This document shows, piece by piece, positions 30,907 through 40,543 of a DNA stretch of 64,000 nucleotides (position 1 is its first letter; each line of letters starts with the position of its first letter). A program made the translations under genes and the position numbers. This DNA is from Clostridiales bacterium (GTDB lineage Bacteria > Bacillota > Clostridia > TANB77 > CAG-508), in assembly GCA_003534295.1 (NCBI GenBank), contig DPDV01000017.1:1-64000 (forward strand), in the 5' to 3' direction. The notes under the pieces were generated by a model. That model ran no database searches, was not told the origin of the DNA, and was given only the letters and a program-made list of their open reading frames with translations.

Positions 30907-33090
30907 TTATATTGATATATTATTAAGTCCTACATATGCTCTTAAAATCAAAGTAGAATCTGCTGGTGTTATTTTCCCATCTTTATTTGTATCCGCCGCC
31001 AATTTTGCCTCATCTGATAATTTAGATATTCCAACATATTCTTTTAAAATTGCTGTAGAATCTGCTGGTGTTATTTTTCCATCACAGTTTGTGTCACCTT
31101 TTACTATTATTATATATTCTTTTTCTTCTATTATTACTTTATATCCTGTTCCTACATTACCCGTTTTTATCTCTTCATTACCCTTTTTAATTATTGTATT
31201 ATTGTATTTTGTCTTAATGTTTTCCACTGTTGTTTTTGGCACACACATTAAATTTGTTCCATCTATCTTAAAGATGTCATTTGTATTTTCTGGCTCTTGA
31301 GGTTCTTGTGGTTTATCACTTTCTATAGGTTCAATATTTTGTTCTGAGCCACCTGCTCTTGCCACATAACCAATAATTCCATTTCCTGTAACAACTTTAT
31401 CCCATGTATACCCATTTTTATTAGAAACTGCTTTTTGTGTTCTTGTTAATATTGTACCCTTTTCTACAATTGTTAAACATTTAGCGTCTATTCCTGGATT
31501 TTCTCTTATCTTAAGGCCATATTCACATACAACTTTTACTAATTCATTACCCGAGTCATCTGAACCTGAACTTACTATATTTAAATATTTTGAAGCTAAA
31601 TATCCCTGCGTTCCATTGTTTAATTTTACTTTATACCAATTGTATCCATCTACACCATTGTATTGGCCTTTTTCAATTATTGTAAGTGCTTGTCCCTCTG
31701 TTAATGTAGTAATTACTGTTGTATTTGATGTTCCTGGCCCGTTTCTTAAATTTACATCTGTATTTGCAATTGCTCTTTCACTGCAATTAGTTATGTCACT
31801 AATTCGCTTTATATAAGTTGAATTAATATATCCCTTTGTTCCATTTGCTAATACTATTTTGTCCCATCTTATTCCATCATTTGTAGAAACTCCTATTTCT
31901 ATTCTTAATATTTTTGCTCCTTTTTCTAGTGTTGCTATATTTGTTGCTGAACTTTTTGCTTCTTTTTTTATGTCGGCTTTTGAATTAAGTTCTACATTTT
32001 GTGTTACAATTGTTTGACTTCCTGGATATGGGCAATTCTGTTTTGGCATGTTCTCATATACTGGTATTAAAAAATTAAATGGTATCTCATTACTTGTATT
32101 TATAAATCCAAGCTTTTTGTAAGCACCTCTTACTTCTTCACCTTCAGTTTTTGCAGCTGATACATTTTGCATATATTGGTGATAATACAACTCTGTTTCA
32201 TAATCATCTACAACATCAAATTTTTGTAAATATAATGTGGATTGTCCATATTGTATGTATTCTTTTGCAATAAATTTTGCTCCTCCATGTATTGCTTTTT
32301 CCGGTGAAGACCATCCATTATTTTTGGCATATTTTAATCCGTTAGCCATAATGTCACTTCCAGTAGCGCCAATATTAAAGAAGTTATAATATCCTCTGTA
32401 TGTCGAATTATAATTACCTGAAACCATTGCAGTTCCTGTTGTTCCTTGTTCTTGCAATATCCTACTTGCTAAATGATATGGACTAACATTATATGTTTTA
32501 CCTGCTTCCATTATAATCTGTGCATAAGATTTATTTATTGTAGCTTGTTTTCCATTTGTATCTATATAATTAATACTATTCCCCTGTAGATATTTACAAT
32601 TTGCCAAAATACTATTTACTCCTGAAATCGTGTGTAATTCTGCATTATATCCAAGTTCTTCAAATTGAAATATGTAATCTTCATAAAGGAAATTTCTAGG
32701 ATCCATGTAATATGAAACTGCTACTTCTGAAGCGCCCTTCCATCTTCCCTCATCATATGTTTTTTTATTTGCTTCGCAGTATGCACAAAGCCATTCTCCC
32801 TTTCTATCTGCTGGGACTAAATTTCTGCTATGTGCTTCTGTTGTTTCATTTTTTATAACTTGATTCCAGTCAAGCCCTGTAAAAAATATTGTATATGTCC
32901 ATGTTGGATGTTGCTTTTTTAAGTTGTTAATTAACTCCGTATATCCTGGATAATTTACAAGTTTATTGGTTTTGCTCTCTGGCTCTTTGTATTGAGCAGC
33001 ATCAACCTTATGTGGTAAAATATTTATTATAAAAAATGATAATATTATCATTACTATTAACATACTAATTATTTTATACATTCTTCTCAA
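30907..33090 (-). CDS. Secreted glucosaminidase with SH3 repeats and C-terminal dockerin
   Basis: The 727-residue protein has a signal peptide (about 1-32), an N-terminal region with GYTELINNLKKQHPTWTYTI (found before clostridial LytD-type enzymes) and a GH73-like N-acetylglucosaminidase domain. That domain has SPYHLASRILQEQGTTGT, with the probable catalytic Glu in LQEQG, then YYNFFNIGATGSD. Three SH3-type repeats follow (about 375-590, each with LNSKADI/VNLRNGPG/LKIRENPG). The end (about 660-727) holds two DTNxDGKITPADST loops, the calcium-binding duplicate of a type I dockerin. It starts at TTG behind GAGGTG at proper spacing. The enzyme cuts peptidoglycan; the dockerin suggests docking to a cohesin-bearing partner. 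Confidence 0.85.
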   Translation of the reverse strand: MRRMYKIISMLIVMIILSFFIINILPHKVDAAQYKEPESKTNKLVNYPGYTELINNLKKQHPTWTYTIFFTGLDWNQVIKNETTEAHSRNLVPADRKGEWLCAYCEANKKTYDEGRWKGASEVAVSYYMDPRNFLYEDYIFQFEELGYNAELHTISGVNSILANCKYLQGNSINYIDTNGKQATINKSYAQIIMEAGKTYNVSPYHLASRILQEQGTTGTAMVSGNYNSTYRGYYNFFNIGATGSDIMANGLKYAKNNGWSSPEKAIHGGAKFIAKEYIQYGQSTLYLQKFDVVDDYETELYYHQYMQNVSAAKTEGEEVRGAYKKLGFINTSNEIPFNFLIPVYENMPKQNCPYPGSQTIVTQNVELNSKADIKKEAKSSATNIATLEKGAKILRIEIGVSTNDGIRWDKIVLANGTKGYINSTYIKRISDITNCSERAIANTDVNLRNGPGTSNTTVITTLTEGQALTIIEKGQYNGVDGYNWYKVKLNNGTQGYLASKYLNIVSSGSDDSGNELVKVVCEYGLKIRENPGIDAKCLTIVEKGTILTRTQKAVSNKNGYTWDKVVTGNGIIGYVARAGGSEQNIEPIESDKPQEPQEPENTNDIFKIDGTNLMCVPKTTVENIKTKYNNTIIKKGNEEIKTGNVGTGYKVIIEEKEYIIIVKGDTNCDGKITPADSTAILKEYVGISKLSDEAKLAADTNKDGKITPADSTLILRAYVGLNNISI

Positions 33091-33125
33091 TTATTACACC
33101 TCATTTGTTATTATTCGACAAATAA

Positions 33126-33154
33126 AGTATAACATTGTTATTTTTTTTAGTCAA
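33126..33154 (-). promoter_or_regulatory. Promoter of the glucosaminidase operon
   Basis: Minus strand TTGACT (33154-33149), 17-bp spacer, TATACT (33131-33126). Confidence 0.75.
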
Positions 33155-33322
33155 TTGATATAAAGAAAAAGTAATATAATTGTAACAAAAATTTATTTTT
33201 TCATTTTATTTACAATTTACTACTTGTTGCCTTAGATAGTTATTATTTCTTTAATTCACTTATATAATATTAATATATGCAAAATGAAAAAAATATGTTA
33301 CAATATCAGCGGAGGTTTTTGT

Positions 33323-35752
33323 ATGAATAAAATCGAATTATTATCTCCTGTTGGAGATTGGGATTGCTTATTAGCCGCAGTTCAAAATGGTGCGGATAGT
33401 GTGTATTTTGGTTCTACTCTGTTTAATGCTAGAGCTTCTGCAAATAATTTTGATGTTCCCACATTAAAAAAAGCTATACAATACTGTAAGTTAAGAAACG
33501 TAAGAACTTTTTTAACTTTAAATATTTTAATTAAAAACTCTGAATTTAATGATGCCATTAATTTAGCTCAAAAAGCTTATGAATTTGGCATTGATGCCTT
33601 AATTGTACAAGATCTTGGGCTTGCAAGATATTTAATTAAGAATTTTCCGGATATGCCTATTCATGGCAGTACTCAAATGTCAATACATAATTTAGAAGGT
33701 GTTTTAGAATTACAGGATTTAGGTTTTAAAAGGGTTGTTCTTGCGCGTGAATTACCATTAAATGAAATTCAATACATATGTAAAAATTCTAAAATAGAAA
33801 TAGAAACTTTTATACATGGTGCTCTATGTATTTCTTATTCTGGTCAATGCTTATTTTCCAGCATTATTGGTGGACGTTCTGGTAACAGGGGCAAATGTGC
33901 AGGTCCTTGTAGGTTGCCTTATGAACTTTTAAACCATAATAACGTTTCAAATAAAGAAACAACAATGGATAAAGGTTATCTATTAAGTCCAAAAGACTTA
34001 TGTACCCTTGACTATTTACCTCAGTTAATTGATGCTGGTGTAAAATGCTTTAAAATTGAAGGAAGATTAAAAAGTCCAGAATATGTTGCAACTGTAACTA
34101 GAATATATCGTAAATATATAGATAAAATATTAAATAAAGAAGATTATATTGTTGAAGACTCTGATATGAAACAGCTGTTGCAAATATTTAATAGAGGTGG
34201 CTTTTCTAGTGGACATCTTTCAGATTCACCCAATAAAAACCTGATTTTCAAAGAAAGACCTAATAATATCGGCTTATTCCTTGGAAATATTAGCAAATTT
34301 AGCAGCAATAAAGGGCATATTACTTTAACATTAAATGAGGATTTGGCAATTGGAGATACTATTTATACAGAAAAAGAAGATTCTAAATATACTGTTTCAG
34401 AACTGATGCAGAAAACATTAAATCTTACACATGCTAAGGCTGGCACAAGAGTTACAATTGGTAGAATGAAAGGTAATATATCTGTTGGAGATAAAGTGTA
34501 CAAATTAAATAGCAAAGAATTGCTAAATACTGCTAGACTTTCTTATACAAATTGTGAAAATAAAAAAATAAATATTAATGCAAACGTTATAGTTAAAAAA
34601 AGAATTCCTATAAGCATATCTGTTAACTATAACAATTCTGTTATATCTGTTTCTTCAGATGTTGTCCCTATTCCTGCAATTAACTCCCCTATAACTTCTG
34701 AAAGAATTATAAAGCAGATTTGTAAAACTTCAAATACGCCATTTAATTTTAAAACAGTAAATGTTCAACTTGATGATGGATTGTTTATTCCTAATATAAG
34801 TGTTTTAAATGAACTAAGACGCAATTTGTTATTAAAACTACAAGAGCATATATTGGCTGAAAGTGCAAGGACATCTAATTTTGGATTAAATAATATTACT
34901 TTGCCATATAATATTCTAAAATCCGAAAAGAATAATAATAAAAAAATATCAATCTTACTAAGAAATATTAATTCTGACACGGATTACTCTATTTTAGATT
35001 TTAAAAATATAAGTAGCTTATATATTCCTTTAAAATGTTTTGTAAATAAAAAATTGGAAAAAACATTAGTATTTTTATCAGATAAAGTAAATACATATGT
35101 ATACCTACCATCTGTAATAAAAAACAATTATAAAAATATTATAAAGAAATATTTGGAAGATATTATACAAAAATACAAAATTAAGGGATTTGTTATTTCT
35201 AACTTATCAAATTTAAAATTTTTAGAAGGTTATAAAAGCAATTTTGAGATAATAGGAAATTCATCTTTAAATATATTTAATAATTATTCTATAAAAGAAT
35301 GTGCTGAATATGGAATAAATAAGGTAACTCTTTCAAGAGAATTAAGTAAAACAGAACTGGAAGATATTCTTAAATATAATCTTGATATAGATACTGAACT
35401 GATTGTTTATGGAACTTTACCTATAATGTCTTGCAATTACTGCTTTTTAGGAAAATCAAATATGTGCTATCCTGAATGTAAAAGACTTTGCTCTGATGAC
35501 AACTCTTATTACTTAAAAGACAGATTAGGCTTTAAATTTAGAATAGTTTCAGATAACATTCAATCAATTACATCTATTTTTAATAGCAAAATTTTATCAA
35601 TTTCTCCTAAGACATTTAATGTTTCGTCTGTTAGAATAGATATATTAGACGAAAATGTAACCACAATAAATAAGATAATTGAAACTGTAAAATCAGGAAA
35701 ATCATTTGAAGGTAAAGAATACACTTCTGGAAGATTAGAAGAAGAAAAATAA
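33323..35752 (+). CDS. U32 family protein (RlhA/TrhP-like RNA hydroxylation)
   Basis: The 809-residue protein begins with the U32 pattern ELLSPVGDWDCLLAAVQNGA, DSVYFGSTLFNARASANNFD, and carries the diagnostic FIHGALCISYSGQCLFSSII and GGRSGNRGKCAGPCRLPYEL with its conserved cysteines. A second half (DUF3656-like region and repeated U32-like fold, with CNYCFLG and CYPECKRLC) gives the long form typical of RlhA. Members once called collagenases hydroxylate 23S rRNA C2501 (RlhA) or tRNA uridine 34 (TrhP); this length fits RlhA-like proteins. The ATG at 33323 is chosen for GCGGAGG just before it. It is a lone plus-strand gene with a strong terminator. Confidence 0.85.
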   Translation: MNKIELLSPVGDWDCLLAAVQNGADSVYFGSTLFNARASANNFDVPTLKKAIQYCKLRNVRTFLTLNILIKNSEFNDAINLAQKAYEFGIDALIVQDLGLARYLIKNFPDMPIHGSTQMSIHNLEGVLELQDLGFKRVVLARELPLNEIQYICKNSKIEIETFIHGALCISYSGQCLFSSIIGGRSGNRGKCAGPCRLPYELLNHNNVSNKETTMDKGYLLSPKDLCTLDYLPQLIDAGVKCFKIEGRLKSPEYVATVTRIYRKYIDKILNKEDYIVEDSDMKQLLQIFNRGGFSSGHLSDSPNKNLIFKERPNNIGLFLGNISKFSSNKGHITLTLNEDLAIGDTIYTEKEDSKYTVSELMQKTLNLTHAKAGTRVTIGRMKGNISVGDKVYKLNSKELLNTARLSYTNCENKKININANVIVKKRIPISISVNYNNSVISVSSDVVPIPAINSPITSERIIKQICKTSNTPFNFKTVNVQLDDGLFIPNISVLNELRRNLLLKLQEHILAESARTSNFGLNNITLPYNILKSEKNNNKKISILLRNINSDTDYSILDFKNISSLYIPLKCFVNKKLEKTLVFLSDKVNTYVYLPSVIKNNYKNIIKKYLEDIIQKYKIKGFVISNLSNLKFLEGYKSNFEIIGNSSLNIFNNYSIKECAEYGINKVTLSRELSKTELEDILKYNLDIDTELIVYGTLPIMSCNYCFLGKSNMCYPECKRLCSDDNSYYLKDRLGFKFRIVSDNIQSITSIFNSKILSISPKTFNVSSVRIDILDENVTTINKIIETVKSGKSFEGKEYTSGRLEEEK

Positions 35753-35757
35753 CTGGA

Positions 35758-35789
35758 TGGCGGAGGCTTTAGCACCTCCGTCTTTTTTC
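35758..35789 (+). terminator. Terminator after the U32 gene
   Basis: GGCGGAGG (35759-35766) pairs with CCTCCGTC (35775-35782) followed by six T. It may also act on the convergent RNHCP gene. Confidence 0.9.
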
Positions 35790-35793
35790 ACAA

Positions 35794-36102
35794 TTATTGT
35801 GAAGCCGTTAATTTAATTAATAAATCTATGTTATCGTCTTTTGCTGCTTTGTTTCTACGTATTGCTCCACATTTTTTACATCTAAATATTATTATATATC
35901 CTTTTTTTGAATCTGGCTCTACTCTTATTGGTTCTAGTACTCCATGGCATGTTTCGGCTCTATCTCCCGGATTTATATCCACATGTTTTGAATGTAAACA
36001 ATAATTGCAATGATTCCTGCACGAATAACCTAATGGTTCTATTTTTTTGCCACAATTTTCGCATATAAATTCTTCATCTATTTCAAAAAATTTTCTACCC
36101 AT
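35794..36102 (-). CDS. RNHCP domain protein
   Basis: The 102-residue protein has an N-terminal CENCGKKIEPLGYSCRNHCNYC block, which contains the RNHCP signature, HVDINPGDRAETCHG, and a second zinc pair in FRCKKCGAIRRNKAA. The family is widespread and uncharacterised, assumed to bind zinc and perhaps nucleic acid. It is downstream of the nucleoside kinase gene by 25 bp on the same strand. Confidence 0.85.
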   Translation of the reverse strand: MGRKFFEIDEEFICENCGKKIEPLGYSCRNHCNYCLHSKHVDINPGDRAETCHGVLEPIRVEPDSKKGYIIIFRCKKCGAIRRNKAAKDDNIDLLIKLTASQ

Positions 36103-36127
36103 TTCTTCTTTTCCTCTTTACCAATAT

Positions 36128-37771
36128 TTAATCTTCGTATATGCTTCCTCCAATAAACTCTCTTAGCAAAGAATTCTTTGGAACTAATTCATCTGGAATA
36201 TCTTCAAAATAATTTAAAAGATTATATAAATTCTTAGCCTCTGAAAACTCCTTTGAAGCATTTGTTATTTCTTTTAATAAAGGATGTGCATGTTTTTTTA
36301 ATACACACAATTCATATATTAATGATGTGTTAAACATACTGTCGGCATCTTCTTGAAACGGATATATGTATTTTTCTTCTCCTTGATTAACAGAAAGCCA
36401 TGTTTCCAATGTATGTAGGGCACTATAACTTCTAAATTGATAATCTCTTACTATTCTTCTTATAAGTCTCGTGTCAGTTGTAGATATTCTGTTAAAATAA
36501 TCTATATTTAGTACTGTTAATGCACTTATATATATTTTATACTTTTGGTCTTTTGAAATTGCTTCTGTTAGCTTGTCATTTAAGCAGTGAATTCCTTCCA
36601 TTACAAGTACTTCGTCCTGCGCTAATCTCATTTTCTCTCCATGGTATTCTTTATGACCTGTTTTAAAATTAAATGTTGGCACATCAATTTCTTCACCATT
36701 TAATAATTTTGTTAAATGTTCATTAAATAATTTTAAATCTATTGCCTCTATGCATTCAAAATCATATGTTCCATCAGAATGTTTTGGATTATCTTTTCTT
36801 TCTACAAAATAATTATCAACAGATATTGTAACTGGTTTTAATCCATTTAGTCTTAAATGTACTCCTAATCTTTTAGAGAAAGTAGTTTTTCCAGAAGAAG
36901 ATGGTCCCGCTATCAGTATTGCTTTTACATCTTTTCTCTCTACTATTTTGTCTGCTAAATCGGATATTTTCTTCTCATGTAATGCTTCAGATAATGATAT
37001 AATGTCTTGAGCTTTTCCCTCTGATATTGCTTTATTTAGTCTGTACACTGTATTAATTTTTAATGTTTTATATATATCTTCGTATTCATCTAATGTGTTT
37101 AAAAGTTTCTTTGTTTCATTATACTTTTCTAAAACATTTGGAGTATATTTTGATGGATATCTTAATAAAAATCCATCATGATATTTTACAACTTCAAACT
37201 TATCTATAAATCCTGTTGATATAGGCATTACACCATAAAAATAGTTATAATATTCTTCACAAAAATATAGCGAAACTTCTTCTTTTTCTTTATTATCTAA
37301 TTGTAATATTCCTCTTAGTGTTTTTTCTTTTTCGTAAAATTTGATTGCCTCTTCTTTGGTCATTTCCACTTTTTTAATTTCTATATTTTTATTTACAATT
37401 TCATGCATTTTTTCACTTATTCTTTTTATTAATTCTTCAGTTATTTCCATATTTTCTATTTCACACAACATTGAATTAGATAATTGATAATTTACTGTTA
37501 GTAAAGCTTGTGGATATAATTCATATAGAGCTTTAGCCATTATATATGTTACCCCTCTTATGTATACTCTTCTGCCATCTCTTGTTGTTGTATCAATTAA
37601 CTCCACTTTGTCTTCTGGCTCTACCTCATAATTTAAACTTTTTACTTCATTATTGCATTTACAAGCAATTATATTACTATCTTTTAACTCTATTTCTTTC
37701 TTAAATATATCTATTACTTTTTGTTTACTTGTAATTTCTAACTTTTTTTCACTTTTATATACTATGTTCAT
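36128..37771 (-). CDS. Nucleoside kinase with TGS and ThrRS-SAD-like N-terminus
   Basis: The 547-residue protein begins with a TGS-like domain (about 1-60), then a region like the second additional domain of threonyl-tRNA synthetase (about 60-220), then a uridine-kinase P-loop domain (about 280-547) with ILIAGPSSSGKTTFSKRL, VDNYFVERKDNPKHSDGTYD and EGIHCLND. This fusion is widespread in Clostridia and Thermotogae and is annotated nucleoside or uridine kinase. The fused front part resembles the editing half of ThrRS but its role is unknown. The ATG is preceded by GGAAGAA. It lies between mutS and the RNHCP gene. Confidence 0.88.
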   Translation of the reverse strand: MNIVYKSEKKLEITSKQKVIDIFKKEIELKDSNIIACKCNNEVKSLNYEVEPEDKVELIDTTTRDGRRVYIRGVTYIMAKALYELYPQALLTVNYQLSNSMLCEIENMEITEELIKRISEKMHEIVNKNIEIKKVEMTKEEAIKFYEKEKTLRGILQLDNKEKEEVSLYFCEEYYNYFYGVMPISTGFIDKFEVVKYHDGFLLRYPSKYTPNVLEKYNETKKLLNTLDEYEDIYKTLKINTVYRLNKAISEGKAQDIISLSEALHEKKISDLADKIVERKDVKAILIAGPSSSGKTTFSKRLGVHLRLNGLKPVTISVDNYFVERKDNPKHSDGTYDFECIEAIDLKLFNEHLTKLLNGEEIDVPTFNFKTGHKEYHGEKMRLAQDEVLVMEGIHCLNDKLTEAISKDQKYKIYISALTVLNIDYFNRISTTDTRLIRRIVRDYQFRSYSALHTLETWLSVNQGEEKYIYPFQEDADSMFNTSLIYELCVLKKHAHPLLKEITNASKEFSEAKNLYNLLNYFEDIPDELVPKNSLLREFIGGSIYED

Positions 37772-37863
37772 ATTTTTTTCTTCCTTTCATACATATATTT
37801 ATATCATATTTCTATTATATTATCAATACATCGAGTTATGCCAAAGTAATACAATATGATAGC

Positions 37864-37888
37864 AAAAGGAGAGACATTTGCCTCTCCT
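37864..37888 (-). terminator. Terminator after mutS
   Basis: AGGAGAG (37888-37882, minus sense) pairs with CTCTCCT (37873-37867), followed by TTTTGC. Confidence 0.75.
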
Positions 37889-37893
37889 CTAAA

Positions 37894-40506
37894 CTAGTTT
37901 GCCATTTTATCCTTTATTTTAACTAAAGTATTTAATGCATCAATTGGTGTCAAACTATTTAGGTCTATTTTGTCTATTTCATGTGCTATTTCTGCTAATT
38001 TGTAATTATACATATCTAATTGACCTTCTGCAACCTTTTTATTTTCTTTTTCTTGTTCTTTACTTCCTAAAATGCTTTTTCTTTCCAAGGTTCGTAATAT
38101 CTCATTAGATCTTTTAGTAACAGTTTGAGGTACCCCTGCTAATTTAGCTACATGCACGCCATAGCTTTCATCCGTTCCTCCTGCCACAATTTTTCTTAAA
38201 AAGATAATATCTTCTCCTTTTTCTTTTACAGCTATAGAATAATTTTTCACACCCTGTATTTTTTGCTCAAGCCCTATAAGTTCATGGTAATGGGTTGCAA
38301 ATAGTGTTTTTGCCCCACACTTTTCTTTATCTGACATATATTCTGCAACCGCCCATGCAATTGATAGTCCATCATATGTAGAAGTTCCTCTTCCAATCTC
38401 ATCTAGAATGACTAAGCTATTTTGTGTGGCTTCTTTAAGTATTGTTGCAACTTCCATCATTTCCACCATAAATGTACTTTGTCCCATGCTTAAATCATCT
38501 GATGCTCCTATTCTAGTAAAAATTTTATCAACTACTCCTAATCTTGCAAATGTTGCTGGAACAAAACTTCCACATTGCGCCATTAACGTTATTAACGCAA
38601 CTTGCCTCATATATGTAGATTTTCCTGCCATATTTGGTCCTGTTATTATAGAAAATCTATTATCTTCTTTATCTAAATATGTATCATTGTCTACAAATTC
38701 TCCACTTGGAAGTATTTTTTCTATAACTGGATGTCTTCCACCTTTTATATCTATAATTCCACTATTGTCTACTATAGGCATGCAATAATTCATATCTTCT
38801 GCCACGATTGCAAATGAGTTTAAAACATCAAGTGTCGCAACTATGTCTGCTGTTCTTTGTATTCTTAGCAGTTGCTTTTCTATTATTTCTCTTATTTCGC
38901 AAAATGCATTATACTCCAGATTTATAACTTTTTCTTCTGCTCCCAGCAATTCATTTTCTAATTTCTTTAATTCCTCTGTAACATATCTTTCACCATTTGT
39001 TAGTGTTTGTTTTCTTATATATCTATCTGGTACCAATGAAATATTAGATTTCGTAACTTCTATATAGTATCCAAAAACTTTATTAAACCCAACTTTTAGT
39101 CCTTTTATTCCCGTTTTTTCCCTTTCGTTTGCTTCTAACTGAATAAGCCAGTTTTTTCCATCTGTTGTTGCCATTTTTAATTTATCTATTTCTTCATTAT
39201 AACCTTTTTTTATTATTCCACCTTCTTTTACACTAATTGGCGGCTCTTCTACAATTGCAACATCTATTATATTATATATATCTTCTAATATATCTAATTC
39301 GTTATACAATTCCTTTAATAAAGTACTTTCCGTATTTGACATTATTTTTTTTAATTCTGGCAACTGTTTTACAGAATTTTTTAATGAAATTAGGTCTCTG
39401 GCATTTGCATTTCCATAAGAAATTTTGCCAACTAATCTTTCTATGTCATATACTTTTTTTAATAGATCTGCTATATCTCCTCTTAATATTGGGTTATCCT
39501 TTAATTCTTTTACTGAATTTAGTCTTTTATTTATTTTTTCAATATCCAATAATGGGTCATTTATCCATCTTCTTAACCTTCTTCCTCCCATTGATGTAGA
39601 GGTTTTGTCCAACACCCATAATAATGTACCTTTTTTTGACTTGTCTCTTAATTTTTCTGTTAATTCTAAATTTCTTCTGGCATTTATGTCCAAACACATA
39701 TATTTTGTATTGTTATACAAAATTATCTTATTTATGTGGTCTAAATTAGTTTTTTGAGTTTCTAAAATATATGTAAGTAATCCGTTTATTGCACATATAC
39801 AAAGCGTCTTATCATTTATTTCTATTTTGTTTTCACTTTCATCAACTACATTATATTTAGATGTCAATTCTTCCACATTATTAGAGAACTTATTGTCTTC
39901 TTGCTTAGATATATATATTTGAAACCTTTCTCTTATTTTTGCAATTTCCTCCGTAGTATCATACATTAAATTATTTACTACTATTTCTGCTGGTGAATAT
40001 CTAGAGATTTCATCTAATGCTGCAGAGAAATTATTTGTTTCTTTTATTTGAGTTGCTCTAAAATCTCCTGTTGAAACATCACATACCGCAATCCCAAAAT
40101 AAATTCCGCTCTTATATACTGACATTATATAATTATTTTTCTTTTCATCCAATAAATTACTTTCTATTACTGTTCCTGGTGTTACAACTCTTATTACTTC
40201 TCTTTTAACTATTCCCTTGGCTTGTTTTGGATCTTCCATTTGTTCACAAATAGCAACTTTGTAACCTTTACTTATTAAGCGTGCTATATAATTTTCCGCT
40301 GCATGAAATGGTACCCCACACATTGGTGCTCTTTCTTCTTGTCCGCATTCCTTTCCAGTAAGAGTCAGTTCTAATTCTCTGGAAGCCAAAATTGCATCAT
40401 CAAAAAACATCTCATAAAAGTCACCCAATCTATAAAATAAAATACTATCTTTATAATCTTTTTTTGTATCTAAATAATGCTGCATCATTGGTGAATATTC
40501 TGCCAT
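37894..40506 (-). CDS. mutS: DNA mismatch repair protein MutS
   Basis: The 870-residue protein is full-length MutS. The mismatch-reading domain opens with MMQHYLDTKKDYKDSILFYR and LGDFYEMFFDDA, with the Phe-x-Glu (FYEMF) that stacks on the mispair. Connector, lever and clamp domains follow, then the ATPase domain with GPNMAGKSTYMRQVALI (Walker A), LDEIGRGTSTYDGLS and ATHYHEL. No MutL is next to it in this window. It is followed by a terminator and preceded by miaB with a 37-bp gap, so miaB-mutS is one operon. Confidence 0.98.
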   Translation of the reverse strand: MAEYSPMMQHYLDTKKDYKDSILFYRLGDFYEMFFDDAILASRELELTLTGKECGQEERAPMCGVPFHAAENYIARLISKGYKVAICEQMEDPKQAKGIVKREVIRVVTPGTVIESNLLDEKKNNYIMSVYKSGIYFGIAVCDVSTGDFRATQIKETNNFSAALDEISRYSPAEIVVNNLMYDTTEEIAKIRERFQIYISKQEDNKFSNNVEELTSKYNVVDESENKIEINDKTLCICAINGLLTYILETQKTNLDHINKIILYNNTKYMCLDINARRNLELTEKLRDKSKKGTLLWVLDKTSTSMGGRRLRRWINDPLLDIEKINKRLNSVKELKDNPILRGDIADLLKKVYDIERLVGKISYGNANARDLISLKNSVKQLPELKKIMSNTESTLLKELYNELDILEDIYNIIDVAIVEEPPISVKEGGIIKKGYNEEIDKLKMATTDGKNWLIQLEANEREKTGIKGLKVGFNKVFGYYIEVTKSNISLVPDRYIRKQTLTNGERYVTEELKKLENELLGAEEKVINLEYNAFCEIREIIEKQLLRIQRTADIVATLDVLNSFAIVAEDMNYCMPIVDNSGIIDIKGGRHPVIEKILPSGEFVDNDTYLDKEDNRFSIITGPNMAGKSTYMRQVALITLMAQCGSFVPATFARLGVVDKIFTRIGASDDLSMGQSTFMVEMMEVATILKEATQNSLVILDEIGRGTSTYDGLSIAWAVAEYMSDKEKCGAKTLFATHYHELIGLEQKIQGVKNYSIAVKEKGEDIIFLRKIVAGGTDESYGVHVAKLAGVPQTVTKRSNEILRTLERKSILGSKEQEKENKKVAEGQLDMYNYKLAEIAHEIDKIDLNSLTPIDALNTLVKIKDKMAN

Positions 40507-40543
40507 AGTTAATTTTCTTCCTTCCCTTTTATTAATTATCTCT

